IMG/VR virus record: IMGVR_UViG_3300028394_000187
Coordinates: 1-35,592 of that record
DNA: 35,592 bases
Origin: a virus
Reading direction: 5' to 3' (one strand)
Shown: positions 15,465 through 23,051 of the stretch, in pieces
Numbering within the stretch: the stretch's first letter is position 1
How the letters are laid out: each line of letters opens with the position of its first letter
Position numbers and translations under genes: made by a program
Notes under the pieces: model-generated
What the model saw: only the letters and a program-made list of their open reading frames with translations
What the model was told of the DNA's origin: nothing
Databases searched by the model: none

Positions 15465-15818
15465 ATGGCACATTTTGCAGAACTTGATGAGAACAATGTA
15501 GTCCTACAAGTGATTGTGGGTGTGGACGAGCCGCTTGATGGGGAAGCTATCTATGCGGAGACAACCGGAACCGTTTGGAAAAAGACCAGCTACAACACTA
15601 GGGCGGGAGAACATCTCCTTGGTGGAACGCCGTTTCGTAAGAATTACGCTGGCATTGGTTACACCTATGACTCAGACAGGGATGCGTTTATCCCCTCGCA
15701 GCCGTTCCCTAGCTGGACGCTAAACGAGCAGACTTGCCAATGGGATTCTCCCGTTCCCATGCCTGTAGACGACAAAAGGTATGTTTGGGATGAACAAACT
15801 TGTCAATGGGTGGAGTAA
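15465..15818 (+). CDS. Small tail-region protein with TCQW repeats, 117 aa
   Basis: A 117-residue acidic protein starting MAHFAELDENNVVLQVIVG, with a GTPFRKNYAGIGYTYD core and two copies of EQTCQW near the C-terminus. Proteins of this kind accompany fibre genes in many aquatic phages and are usually called hypothetical; some annotators use fibre assembly. It starts 2 bp after the glycine-rich protein. Whether it is a chaperone or a virion part cannot be told here. Confidence 0.82.
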   Translation: MAHFAELDENNVVLQVIVGVDEPLDGEAIYAETTGTVWKKTSYNTRAGEHLLGGTPFRKNYAGIGYTYDSDRDAFIPSQPFPSWTLNEQTCQWDSPVPMPVDDKRYVWDEQTCQWVE

Positions 15819-15824
15819 AATTCC

Positions 15825-15992
15825 ATGAACAAGTTTTTTGGGGGTAGTTTTTTTAGCGGCGGGTTTTTCTCCCCGTTGACTGATTTTTTTGGTGGTAGTT
15901 TTTTTAGCGGTGGGTTTTTTGAATCAGCACCCGTTTACGTCACGCAACTTTTTATCGAGTTAAGATCATTTACTGAAAGAAGGAGATTCTAA
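15825..15992 (+). CDS. FF-GG repeat micro-protein, 55 aa
   Basis: A 55-residue frame that begins MNKFFGGSFFSGGFFS and carries a second FFGGSFFSGGFF copy at residues 21-32, then a charged C-terminal segment (ELRSFTERRRF). The two copies are 51 bp apart at DNA level and nearly identical over 35 bp. The stop overlaps the next start (TAATG), and the last codons contain the AGGAG ribosome site for that gene. Its own start has no strong ribosome site. Short Phe/Gly repeat proteins occur near fibre genes in other phages, but function is unknown. Confidence 0.65.
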   Translation: MNKFFGGSFFSGGFFSPLTDFFGGSFFSGGFFESAPVYVTQLFIELRSFTERRRF

Positions 15993-16297
15993 TGGCGCTC
16001 AATCTCAAGGCTATCACTTCTGTCCTGGGCTACCAGCAGATCACCAGCTTGTCCGCAGCTACGGCCCTGACCGTACCCCAGAAAAACATTGGCGGCCTTG
16101 CGGGGTCGCCCCGTATTGCTATCATTACGCCAGAGACTCAAGCTGTTCGCTGGCGAGATGATGGCGTGGCTCCAACCGCTTCAGTTGGAATGCCCCTTGC
16201 TGCCGGTGTCACTTTGCAATACGATGGCGACTTGACTCAAATCAAGTTCATTGAGCAAAGCGCCAGCGCGAAGCTGAACATTACTTATTACTCGTAA
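15992..16297 (+). CDS. Small beta-rich structural-type protein, 101 aa
   Basis: A 101-residue protein starting MALNLKAITSVLGYQQITSL, with a central RIAIITPETQAVRWRDDGVAP and C-terminal SASAKLNITYYS. The strand pattern and lack of charge clusters fit a virion surface or decoration-type protein (several phages have small jelly-roll proteins with a WRDDGVAPT motif). The ribosome site AAGGAG is encoded inside the preceding F/G micro-protein. Assigned by pattern only. Confidence 0.8.
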   Translation: MALNLKAITSVLGYQQITSLSAATALTVPQKNIGGLAGSPRIAIITPETQAVRWRDDGVAPTASVGMPLAAGVTLQYDGDLTQIKFIEQSASAKLNITYYS

Positions 16298-16306
16298 GGA
16301 GCCGTT

Positions 16307-16804
16307 ATGGACTTTCATGGCGAAGGTGGCTCAATGAGCCCCGCAAATTTAATTGAGTACATCCAAAAGCAGCTTCCTACTGACTTGACCACCTTGGTCA
16401 ATTTGCAAGCTGAATTGGCCCAGCGCCAAGGCGCAATGTCTGCGGTTCAAGATGCTGCCGCAGATCGGGCCAAGGCTGCTGAAGAATTGGCTACCGCCAA
16501 AGACCAAGCTGCGGCTATGGTTGCGTCTGCCAAAGATATGGAAACTGCGGCTAAAGCCAAGACTGCTGACCTCAAAGCGCGTGAAGCTGCTTTGGCCGAT
16601 AGCGCTAAAGCATTTGAAACAGCCAGCGCAGCGCGTGAAACGGCCCTAAATGCGCGTGAAAAGACATCTGACACCCGTGAGATGCACCAGCAACAAACGC
16701 AAGCCAATTTAGATGCTTTAAGCGCGTCCTTGGAAGCACAAGAAGCTGCATTGCAAACTCGCGTTAAAGCCTTCCAAGATAAAGTTGCTGCAATTAGCGC
16801 GTAA
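16307..16804 (+). CDS. Ala-rich coiled-coil protein, 165 aa
   Basis: Residues 25-160 form a near-continuous alpha helix rich in Ala, Glu, Lys and Gln with heptad spacing (KAAEELATAKDQAAAM, AREAALADSAKAFETA), so a long coiled coil is likely. The ATG at 16307 has AAGGAG; an internal ATG at 16334 (MSPANLIEY) is an alternative. It could be a fibre shaft, a tape-like spacer or an assembly factor. It lies between small tail proteins and the fibre head-binding gene. Confidence 0.8.
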   Translation: MDFHGEGGSMSPANLIEYIQKQLPTDLTTLVNLQAELAQRQGAMSAVQDAAADRAKAAEELATAKDQAAAMVASAKDMETAAKAKTADLKAREAALADSAKAFETASAARETALNAREKTSDTREMHQQQTQANLDALSASLEAQEAALQTRVKAFQDKVAAISA

Positions 16805-16815
16805 GGACATAAATT

Positions 16816-17313
16816 ATGGCCGTCTTTCTCTCCCCCGTGGGCGGCGTTGCGGCCCAATTTTTTACCAATAGCGGCGTGCCCCTTTCGGGCGGCAAGCTGT
16901 ACACCTACGCTGCGGGAACGACGACTCCACAGGCCAGCTACACCAGTTCGTCTGGCGTGACTGCACACACCAATCCGATCATTTTAGATTCGGCTGGGCG
17001 CGTGCCTGGGGGTGAGATTTGGTTAAGCGCACCACCGTACAAGTTTGTGCTGAAAGATAGCACAGACGTACTTATTGCTACTTATGACAATGTGACAGGT
17101 ATTGGGGCAGCAAGCTATCAAGTAGACAATTTTACTGGGACAGGATCACAAACCATATTTACGTTAAGCGTGGCTTCGCTGGGTGAGAATTTTACGTTTG
17201 TGTACATCAACGGCGTGTACCAAAACAAAAACACTTACACAGTGTCAAGCGCAACGCTTACATTTTCAGCCGCGCCGCCTTTGACTTCTTTGATTGAAGT
17301 AATGTACAACTAA
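16816..17313 (+). CDS. Tail fibre/tailspike head-binding protein
   Basis: A 165-residue protein with the pattern GGKLYTYAAGTTTPQASYT, NPIILDSAGRVPGGEIWL and YKFVLKD, which I recognise from the N-terminal virion-binding domain of phage tailspikes and fibres. The rest (TIFTLSVASLGENFTFVYINGVYQ) is another beta domain. Here the domain is a separate short protein rather than the start of a long tailspike, so it may be an adaptor onto which the next proteins assemble. The stop overlaps the following start (TAATG). Confidence 0.85.
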   Translation: MAVFLSPVGGVAAQFFTNSGVPLSGGKLYTYAAGTTTPQASYTSSSGVTAHTNPIILDSAGRVPGGEIWLSAPPYKFVLKDSTDVLIATYDNVTGIGAASYQVDNFTGTGSQTIFTLSVASLGENFTFVYINGVYQNKNTYTVSSATLTFSAAPPLTSLIEVMYN

Positions 17314-17876
17314 TGGCTAACACCAAAATTTCCGCACTTACAGCGGCAACCACGCCGGTTGCTGGTACGGAAGTTTTGCCTATTGTTCAAAGTAGCACGA
17401 CCAAACAAGTAAGCATTGCAAATTTAACTGCGGGCCGTGCAATCAGCGCAACTCAAATAACTTTGACCGCAGGAAATTTAATTGTTGCAAATGGGTACGG
17501 CGTTGATTTTTCTGCAACACCAGGCACTGGCACAAGTGAATTGTTTGCTGACTATGAAGAAGGTTCATGGACGCCAGTTCAAGGCTCTGGGCTAACGGTT
17601 GTGGGCGCTTTTAGTTCTAGCGGTGCGTACACAAAAATTGGCAATATGGTTTACGTAAAAGGACTGCTTGCGGCGGCAACTTCTATTACGAGCGGAGCTG
17701 GCGGAGAATTTTGTTCTGGGCTTCCATATTCGGCTTTAAGCAATTCTGTTGGCGGTGTTGCTAACGCAGGGTATACGGTTTTGACGGGCATAAGAGCAAT
17801 TGCAGCATCTTTGTATTCTGTAAATTCTCAAGCTGCAACAACATCTTTAGCGTTTTCAATTTCTTATCAGGTGTAA
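17313..17876 (+). CDS. Tail fibre-like protein, 187 aa
   Basis: N-terminal MANTKISALTAATTPVAGTEVLPIVQ is a common fibre-stem start. The C-terminal half (DYEEGSWTPVQGS...YTKIGNMVYVKGLL) is a widespread beta-rich fibre domain. Too short for a full receptor-binding fibre, so it may be a tip or adaptor. The DNA becomes more AT-rich toward its end, as in the next gene. The gap to the next gene is 3 bp. Confidence 0.82.
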   Translation: MANTKISALTAATTPVAGTEVLPIVQSSTTKQVSIANLTAGRAISATQITLTAGNLIVANGYGVDFSATPGTGTSELFADYEEGSWTPVQGSGLTVVGAFSSSGAYTKIGNMVYVKGLLAAATSITSGAGGEFCSGLPYSALSNSVGGVANAGYTVLTGIRAIAASLYSVNSQAATTSLAFSISYQV

Positions 17877-17879
17877 ATT

Positions 17880-19634
17880 ATGGCACTTACTAAAGTTTCT
17901 TATTCAATGATTCAAGGTGCGGTAATTAACGCGCTTGATTATGGCGTTGTTACCGATGGAACAAACACTACCGCAAGTTTGCAATTAGCCATAACTGCCG
18001 CTGCGGGTAAAGCACTTTATTTGCCTTCTGGTACATACTCAACAACAACGGCGCTTACATTGCCTGCAAACATTACGATCTTTGGTGATGGGCCTACTAA
18101 ATCAATTGTCAAAAGAATTGGGTCTGGTACTGATAACTTATTTGTTGCTACTGACATTTCAAATATTAGTTTTAAACAAATGGGATTTTATGGCAATAGC
18201 CAAGCAAGCACAGCTCTTAACGGCGATGCAATTTTTTACACTCAAACTATATCTTCTACAGTTGCAAATAAAAATATTTACATAGATTATTGCAACTTTG
18301 ATAATTTTAAAGGTGACAATTGGGTTTACATTGCAAATGCAAACACTACTTATACAATAAATAATATTCGCATTACAAATTGTAATTTTACCTCTTATAC
18401 AGGGAATTGCCGAGATGGGACAAGTATTGGTGTAGCTTCAAACTGTATTACTATAACTGGTACTAATGTTGTTGGCGGCGCAAAAGTTGTTGATATTTGG
18501 GTTGAAAACAATGTTGCTAATAACTATTACATAAAAATGTTTTTTGCTATGTACTACGGTTGCGAAAGGGCGCACGTTGTAAGCAATACCGTTCTTAGCA
18601 ATGGCCTTGACCCTGCTATTGCAAACGATACCGGCGCGTATGCGTTTTTAGCTTATGGTGGCACGGCAAAATGCAACAATGTTTCGTACATCGATAATAT
18701 TGTAGAAGGCGTTAAGTCTTGCGGTTTTTACAATGCAGGAACTACTAATTTAAGAATTATTGGCAATCGTGTTTATAGCCAAACTGATACCATTGTATCA
18801 ACTTTGCCTAAAGGCGCTTACATTTGTAACAGCACACAAAATGTAATTATTGCAAATAATCAAGCAGAAGCAATTTTAGCTTATGGTGTTTACTTTATAC
18901 CACCAAGTAATCCTAGCGATGGTAATATGGATATACATATCTCTGGCAATAATTTAAAAACTTGTGCTACGGGTATATACATTTTTCAAGGAAATGGAGA
19001 ATCAAGAAATATTAATGTTGATAACAACACCATTACAAATTTTACCGCTTTTGGAATTCGTTTAGCATCTTCTGGCGCATACACCATGCAGGAAGTGTAC
19101 ATCCACGATAATTTAATTACAACAACTACTGCGTCAACGTATGGAATTATTTATGCTTCATTAGACGCAAACTATGTTATTTATACGGTAGATATTTCAA
19201 ATAACACAGTTGCAACGCCATCAACAGGCATTCAATACAATAGTGTAACGGCGGGATATATATCCATTGACAACAATAAATTTTTAGGTGATTTTTCTGC
19301 GTATGCTTTGGATATAGCTGGCTGCACAAAAATGATTGTTGCAGATAATTCATTTATAAATCAATCTACTGGTTATTGTTTTAATTCTACCGGCGCTCAA
19401 GGTTCGTTAAAAAATACTATTTTTGAAAATTGCGCTACAAGTAGAATTGTTGTATCTACTGGGTCAAATGATTTTGGTCTTGATGCACCTAATTGGACAC
19501 CAATAGGCATCGGCCCTTTTATGCAAAATTTGGTGGCTGTAGAAGCTGGATCAGCCGCTTCAAAGTATGTTAATAATGGATGGTATTACACTGGCACAGC
19601 GTGGCTTGAGCAACGTACATTAACTGGAAACTAA
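17880..19634 (+). CDS. Beta-helix tailspike (pectate-lyase-like fold)
   Basis: A 584-residue protein with DYGVVTDGTNTTASLQLAI and ALYLPSGTYSTTTAL at the N-terminus, the standard start of phage right-handed beta-helix tailspikes. Residues 100-500 show regular coils with repeated short N-rich, I/V-rich units (NIxIxxxNN), as expected for the helix. It lacks a virion-binding domain of its own (that sits on separate upstream genes). Its body uses AT-ending codons much more than the neighbouring genes. It probably binds and may cleave a surface polysaccharide; no catalytic residues can be assigned by eye. Confidence 0.85.
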   Translation: MALTKVSYSMIQGAVINALDYGVVTDGTNTTASLQLAITAAAGKALYLPSGTYSTTTALTLPANITIFGDGPTKSIVKRIGSGTDNLFVATDISNISFKQMGFYGNSQASTALNGDAIFYTQTISSTVANKNIYIDYCNFDNFKGDNWVYIANANTTYTINNIRITNCNFTSYTGNCRDGTSIGVASNCITITGTNVVGGAKVVDIWVENNVANNYYIKMFFAMYYGCERAHVVSNTVLSNGLDPAIANDTGAYAFLAYGGTAKCNNVSYIDNIVEGVKSCGFYNAGTTNLRIIGNRVYSQTDTIVSTLPKGAYICNSTQNVIIANNQAEAILAYGVYFIPPSNPSDGNMDIHISGNNLKTCATGIYIFQGNGESRNINVDNNTITNFTAFGIRLASSGAYTMQEVYIHDNLITTTTASTYGIIYASLDANYVIYTVDISNNTVATPSTGIQYNSVTAGYISIDNNKFLGDFSAYALDIAGCTKMIVADNSFINQSTGYCFNSTGAQGSLKNTIFENCATSRIVVSTGSNDFGLDAPNWTPIGIGPFMQNLVAVEAGSAASKYVNNGWYYTGTAWLEQRTLTGN

Positions 19635-19638
19635 CATC

Positions 19639-19881
19639 ATGGCTCTTGAAAAAGTTATTTCTGTTGATCTAATTGAAATTGTTGAAAACGGCTGCATTCA
19701 AGTTCGTACCAAAACAGCTATTTTTGAAGATGGCAAACAGATCAGTGGGTCATTCCACCGCCACGTCATCGGGCCTGGGGATGATTACAGCGCTGAAGAT
19801 GCCAAAGTGCAAACTATTTGCGCTGCTATGCATACGCCGGAAGTTATTGCTGCTTACCAAGCGTCCCAAATTCCAGCATAA
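19639..19881 (+). CDS. Small conserved-type phage protein, 80 aa
   Basis: An 80-residue protein starting MALEKVISVDLIEIVENGCIQVRT, with SFHRHVIGPGDDYSAEDAKVQ. This layout is common for small proteins next to fibre genes in aquatic phages (the HRHVxxPGDD motif is typical of a family I cannot name). It starts 4 bp after the tailspike. Function unknown, perhaps assembly or chaperone. Confidence 0.8.
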   Translation: MALEKVISVDLIEIVENGCIQVRTKTAIFEDGKQISGSFHRHVIGPGDDYSAEDAKVQTICAAMHTPEVIAAYQASQIPA

Positions 19882-19997
19882 TGCTGAAAACACGTACTGG
19901 TGCGTTCACCAGGGATTCTATGGAATCGAAAAATGTCAGAAGAAGACCTAGCGGTAGTAGACCCCGCGCCGGAACAGGAAGCAACGGCTGCACCTGA
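19881..19997 (+). CDS. Possible overlapping basic micro-protein, 38 aa
   Basis: ATG overlaps the previous stop (TAATG), and the frame runs 38 residues (MLKTRTGAFTRDSMESKNV..., then RRRPSGSRPRAG), very basic and glycine-rich. It overlaps the first 65 bp of the scaffold gene in another frame. It could be a real basic peptide or only a coupling leader that brings ribosomes to the scaffold start at 19933. Evidence is the start/stop overlap alone. Confidence 0.35.
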   Translation: MLKTRTGAFTRDSMESKNVRRRPSGSRPRAGTGSNGCT

Positions 19998-20694
19998 ACC
20001 CGAAGTTAAAGCGCCGGAAGCAGAAGCACCCAAGACATTCTCGCAAGAGGAACTTGATGCAGCTATTGGAAAACGCCTCGCAAGAGAGCAACGAAAGTGG
20101 GAACGGGAACAAGCACAGAGGGTTGCGGAAACGCAGACCTTGAGGGCTCCGGCAGCACAGTCTGTCGATCAGTTTGAAACGCCAGAGGCTTACGCCGATG
20201 CGTTGGCCTATCAAAAGGCCGAGCAACTGATCGCGCAGCGCGAAGCGGCCAAGCAGCACTCGCAAGTTCTTGAGAGTTATCACGATCTGGAAGAGGAAGC
20301 CCGCGCTAAGTACGATGACTTTGAACAAGTCGCGTACAACCCCAAGCTGCCAATTACGGACGTGATGGCCGATACGATTCGGTCTTCGGATGTTGGGCCT
20401 GAGTTAGCTTACTACCTCGGAACTAACCCCAAAGACGCAGAGCGTATATCTCGCCTAGCCCCGCTTGCACAGGCAAAGGAAATTGGGAAGATTGAGGCCA
20501 AATTGGCGTCTGACCCCCCAATGAAACGTACGACATCCGCGCCAGCGCCGATTTCGCCTGTCACTGCCCGATCCACTGGATCACCGGCTTATGACACTAC
20601 TGATCCCCGGTCTACCAAGACCATGACGGATTCGCAGTGGATTGAAGCCGAAAGGGCACGCCAGCGTAAGAAGTGGGAAGCGCAAAACCGCTAA
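19933..20694 (+). CDS. Scaffolding protein
   Basis: Directs coat assembly and is lost before maturation. The protein (253 residues from the ATG at 19933, MSEEDLAVVDPAPEQ) has an acidic, Pro/Glu-rich N-terminus, a long charged coiled coil (DAAIGKRLAREQRKWEREQAQRVAE at about 40-65) and a basic C-terminus (RARQRKKWEAQNR), the layout of P22- and T7-type scaffolds whose basic tail binds coat. It lies directly before coat. A GTG at 19900 would add 11 residues; the ATG is preferred for its acidic start. Confidence 0.85.
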   Translation: MSEEDLAVVDPAPEQEATAAPEPEVKAPEAEAPKTFSQEELDAAIGKRLAREQRKWEREQAQRVAETQTLRAPAAQSVDQFETPEAYADALAYQKAEQLIAQREAAKQHSQVLESYHDLEEEARAKYDDFEQVAYNPKLPITDVMADTIRSSDVGPELAYYLGTNPKDAERISRLAPLAQAKEIGKIEAKLASDPPMKRTTSAPAPISPVTARSTGSPAYDTTDPRSTKTMTDSQWIEAERARQRKKWEAQNR

Positions 20695-20715
20695 CTTTTT
20701 TTAAGGACTTTTTTC

Positions 20716-21924
20716 ATGGCTAATAGTATCCTAACCATTGATATGATTACCCGGAAGGCTCTGGAGATTCTAGAGAACAACCTGGTACTCACCCGTAACG
20801 TAAACCGTCAGTACGACGACAGCTTCGCTGTTGAAGGTGCCAAGATCGGTTCTACTCTGCGTATTCGTCTGCCCGACCGCGCTCTGGTCACTGACGGTGC
20901 CGCCCTGCAAGTTCAGGACGACAACGAACAGTTTACCACTTTGTCTGTCGCCAACCAAAAGCATATCGGCGTGAACTTCACTTCTGCCGAATTGACCATG
21001 CAGTTGGATGACTTCGCAGAGCGTGTGTTGAAGCCTCGTATCAGCCAGTTGGCCTCCAGCATTGACGCTGACGTTGCCAATGCTTATAAAACCATCGGTA
21101 ACACTGTTGGCACTCCTGGCACTACGCCAGCTACTTCTTTGGTGCTTTTGCAAGCCCAGCAGAAGCTGAACGAGAACGCCGCTGTAATGTCGCCCCGCTA
21201 TGCAACGGTTAACCCTGCTGCAAACGCTGGCTTGGTTGAAGGCATGAAAGGCTTGTTCAATCCTACCGACACCATCAGCAAGCAATTTCGCAACGGCATG
21301 ATGGGCACCGGCGTGTTGGGCTTTGAAGAAGTCAATATGTCTCAGTCGATCAAACAACACACCACTGGTTCGCGTGATGCCTCGGCTTCCACGACTACTG
21401 GCGCTGCTGTGACTTCTGAAGGTTCGTCTACCCTGACCTTGGCTCAAGGTTCGGTGACTACGACTATTGCTGCTGGCGACGTGTTTACCATTGCTGACTG
21501 CTTTGCTGTAAATCCGCAAACCCGTGAAACCACTGGTTCGTTGTTCCAGTTTGTGGCTCTGGCTGCGGCTACCGCTGTGTCTGGCACTTGGACTGTGACT
21601 GTGGCTCCTATGTACTCGGCTAACCATGCTTTGGCTACCGTGAACATCCTTCCGCAAAACAGCAAAGCTGTGACTTTTGTTGGAGCTGCTTCTACTGCTT
21701 ATGCACAAAACTTGGTCTATCACAAGGACGCCATTACGTTTGCTACCGCTGACTTGTTGCTGCCCCAAGGTGTTGACATGGCTTCGCGTGCAGTTCACAA
21801 CGGGATCAGCTTGCGCGTTGTCCGTCAATACGACATCAACAACGACCGTATGCCTTGCCGTATTGACGTACTGTATGGCTTTAGCACCATTCGTCCACAG
21901 ATGGCTTGCCGCATCTGGGGTTAA
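20716..21924 (+). CDS. Major capsid protein, P22 gp5-like
   Basis: The main shell protein, 402 residues, HK97 fold of the P22 coat type. The N-terminus (MANSILTIDMITRKALEILENNLVL) and the RNVNRQYDDSFA...GSTLRIRLP region are typical of this family, as is the GVNFTSAELTMQLDDFAERVL segment. A less conserved central part (residues about 215-290) rich in Ser, Thr and Gly probably holds the insertion domain of P22 coat. The leader is U-rich with AAGGA 10 bp upstream, which fits high expression. Confidence 0.93.
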   Translation: MANSILTIDMITRKALEILENNLVLTRNVNRQYDDSFAVEGAKIGSTLRIRLPDRALVTDGAALQVQDDNEQFTTLSVANQKHIGVNFTSAELTMQLDDFAERVLKPRISQLASSIDADVANAYKTIGNTVGTPGTTPATSLVLLQAQQKLNENAAVMSPRYATVNPAANAGLVEGMKGLFNPTDTISKQFRNGMMGTGVLGFEEVNMSQSIKQHTTGSRDASASTTTGAAVTSEGSSTLTLAQGSVTTTIAAGDVFTIADCFAVNPQTRETTGSLFQFVALAAATAVSGTWTVTVAPMYSANHALATVNILPQNSKAVTFVGAASTAYAQNLVYHKDAITFATADLLLPQGVDMASRAVHNGISLRVVRQYDINNDRMPCRIDVLYGFSTIRPQMACRIWG

Positions 21925-21950
21925 TCAATTCTTTCTAAAGGAAATTTATC

Positions 21951-22373
21951 ATGGCTCTACCTAATGGCGCAGGCGGTTACCAACTTGGTGACGGCAATCT
22001 CAATGAAATGCAAATTGAGACTCAGGCTACTCCAGCAACTGCAACTGTCACAGCAACGCTGACAACTGCTCAATTGCTGAACGGTATCATTTTGGGTACT
22101 CCCACCACCACCGCAGCGGCTTACACTTTACCTTTGGCTACTGATCTGGACGCAGCCTTGTCCAGCGCTAAAGTCAATAGCAGCTTTGACTTTGTTGTGG
22201 TTAACACCAATGGTTCTGGTAGCGGCGTGATTACGATCACCACCAATACCGGCTGGTCTATTGGTTCGTCTGGCTCACAAGGCTTGATGACTGTCACGAC
22301 TGCTGGTACATCTCAAATGTACCGCGCAGTTAAGACTGGTGACGGTGCCTGGTCTTTATACCGCATTGCCTAA
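21951..22373 (+). CDS. Decoration-like or head-associated protein, 140 aa
   Basis: A 140-residue beta-rich protein starting MALPNGAGGYQLGDGNLNEMQ. A central ITITTNTGWSIGSS and the C-terminal TSQMYRAVKTGDGAWSLYRIA repeat strand-turn-strand units seen in small capsid decoration proteins that follow coat genes. AAGGAAA precedes the ATG. Function as a shell-binding protein is inferred from place and fold type. Confidence 0.75.
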   Translation: MALPNGAGGYQLGDGNLNEMQIETQATPATATVTATLTTAQLLNGIILGTPTTTAAAYTLPLATDLDAALSSAKVNSSFDFVVVNTNGSGSGVITITTNTGWSIGSSGSQGLMTVTTAGTSQMYRAVKTGDGAWSLYRIA

Positions 22374-22381
22374 ATCTGAAT

Positions 22382-22395
22382 GGGGCTTCGGCCCC
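22382..22395 (+). terminator. GC-rich UUCG hairpin after the head protein gene
   Basis: GGGGC-TTCG-GCCCC is a strong stem with a stable tetraloop 9 bp after the stop. The following GTTCTCT is a poor U tract, so it may lower downstream expression or protect the coat messages more than stop transcription. Confidence 0.5.
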
Positions 22396-22414
22396 GTTCT
22401 CTAAAGGAAACATC

Positions 22415-22831
22415 ATGCCAAATACTCAAGCGGTAGGTGTCGCGTATAGCGACCCCGAATTTACTACCTGCTACGCAAGCCAAGAACTTGGTTACAGCGC
22501 AGCAGCACAAGGCGCTGTGACACAGTTGACAGACAAGTCCACAGGGGTAACTCTGAACAAGTCTGCTGGCCGCATCACAATGAACAATGCAGCATTGGCC
22601 GGAGCCACTGCTGTGTCGTTTGTTTTGACCAATAGCTCAATCTCCATCAATGACACAATCATTGTGTGCGTTTCTAGCAATACCACTGGTAGCGCGGCGG
22701 GTGCATACACCACCTACGTTTCCTATCTGGCTGCTGGTTCTGCTTTAATCACATTGCGGAATTTGACTGCTGCAACTTCTTACTCTGAAGCTGTAATTAT
22801 CAATTTCAGCATCATCCACGGCGCAAGCTAA
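22415..22831 (+). CDS. Second decoration-like protein, 138 aa
   Basis: A 138-residue protein starting MPNTQAVGVAYSDPEFTTCYA. The pattern VTQLTDKSTGVTLNKSAGRITMNNAALA followed by VSFVLTNSSI is one I recall from small head-region proteins in many phages. Beta-sandwich type with a Ser/Thr/Ala-rich surface. AAGGAAA precedes the ATG. It is flanked by hairpins on both sides, so the coat plus two decoration-type genes may be kept at higher message levels than the next genes. Confidence 0.75.
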   Translation: MPNTQAVGVAYSDPEFTTCYASQELGYSAAAQGAVTQLTDKSTGVTLNKSAGRITMNNAALAGATAVSFVLTNSSISINDTIIVCVSSNTTGSAAGAYTTYVSYLAAGSALITLRNLTAATSYSEAVIINFSIIHGAS

Positions 22832-22833
22832 AA

Positions 22834-22860
22834 GGGAGGGGGCCACAAGCCCCCTTTCCC
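22834..22860 (+). terminator. Intrinsic terminator before the 61-aa gene
   Basis: A perfect GGGGGC stem (22838-22843) and GCCCCC (22849-22854) with a CACAA loop, followed by TTT then C residues. It ends 3 bp before the next start. The U run is short, so partial readthrough is likely, which suits the lower copy needs of the tail adaptor genes that follow. Confidence 0.6.
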
Positions 22861-22863
22861 CCT

Positions 22864-23049
22864 ATGAACATTTATCTCAAGCACCCTGTTCATGGCCGCA
22901 AAGTGGCGACTATGGAACTTGAAGCCGAATACGATGAACAAAACGGCTGGACACGATATACTCAGGATACGCCCGAAGTCTCTGAGGCGGCTCCTGTTAA
23001 CGCACTGGAAGTAAAGCGCCGTCGTAGAACCGAAACTGAAGGAGCCTAG
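22864..23049 (+). CDS. Small basic-tailed head-tail region protein, 61 aa
   Basis: Starts MNIYLKHPVHGRKVATMELEAEYD and ends VKRRRRTETEGA. Proteins with this KHPxHGxKVA start occur next to head completion genes in several phage families. Likely a small structural or assembly part; function not known. The start sits within the terminator loop region with a weak ribosome site (CCCCCT upstream), so translation may depend on the upstream context. Confidence 0.75.
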   Translation: MNIYLKHPVHGRKVATMELEAEYDEQNGWTRYTQDTPEVSEAAPVNALEVKRRRRTETEGA

Positions 23050-23051
23050 TC

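Noticed and set aside
20770-21828. Long antisense open frame (352 codons) under the coat gene
   Set aside because: It mirrors the coat gene's codon pattern and is Ser/His/Arg-rich low-information sequence with no start signal; it is a shadow of coat.
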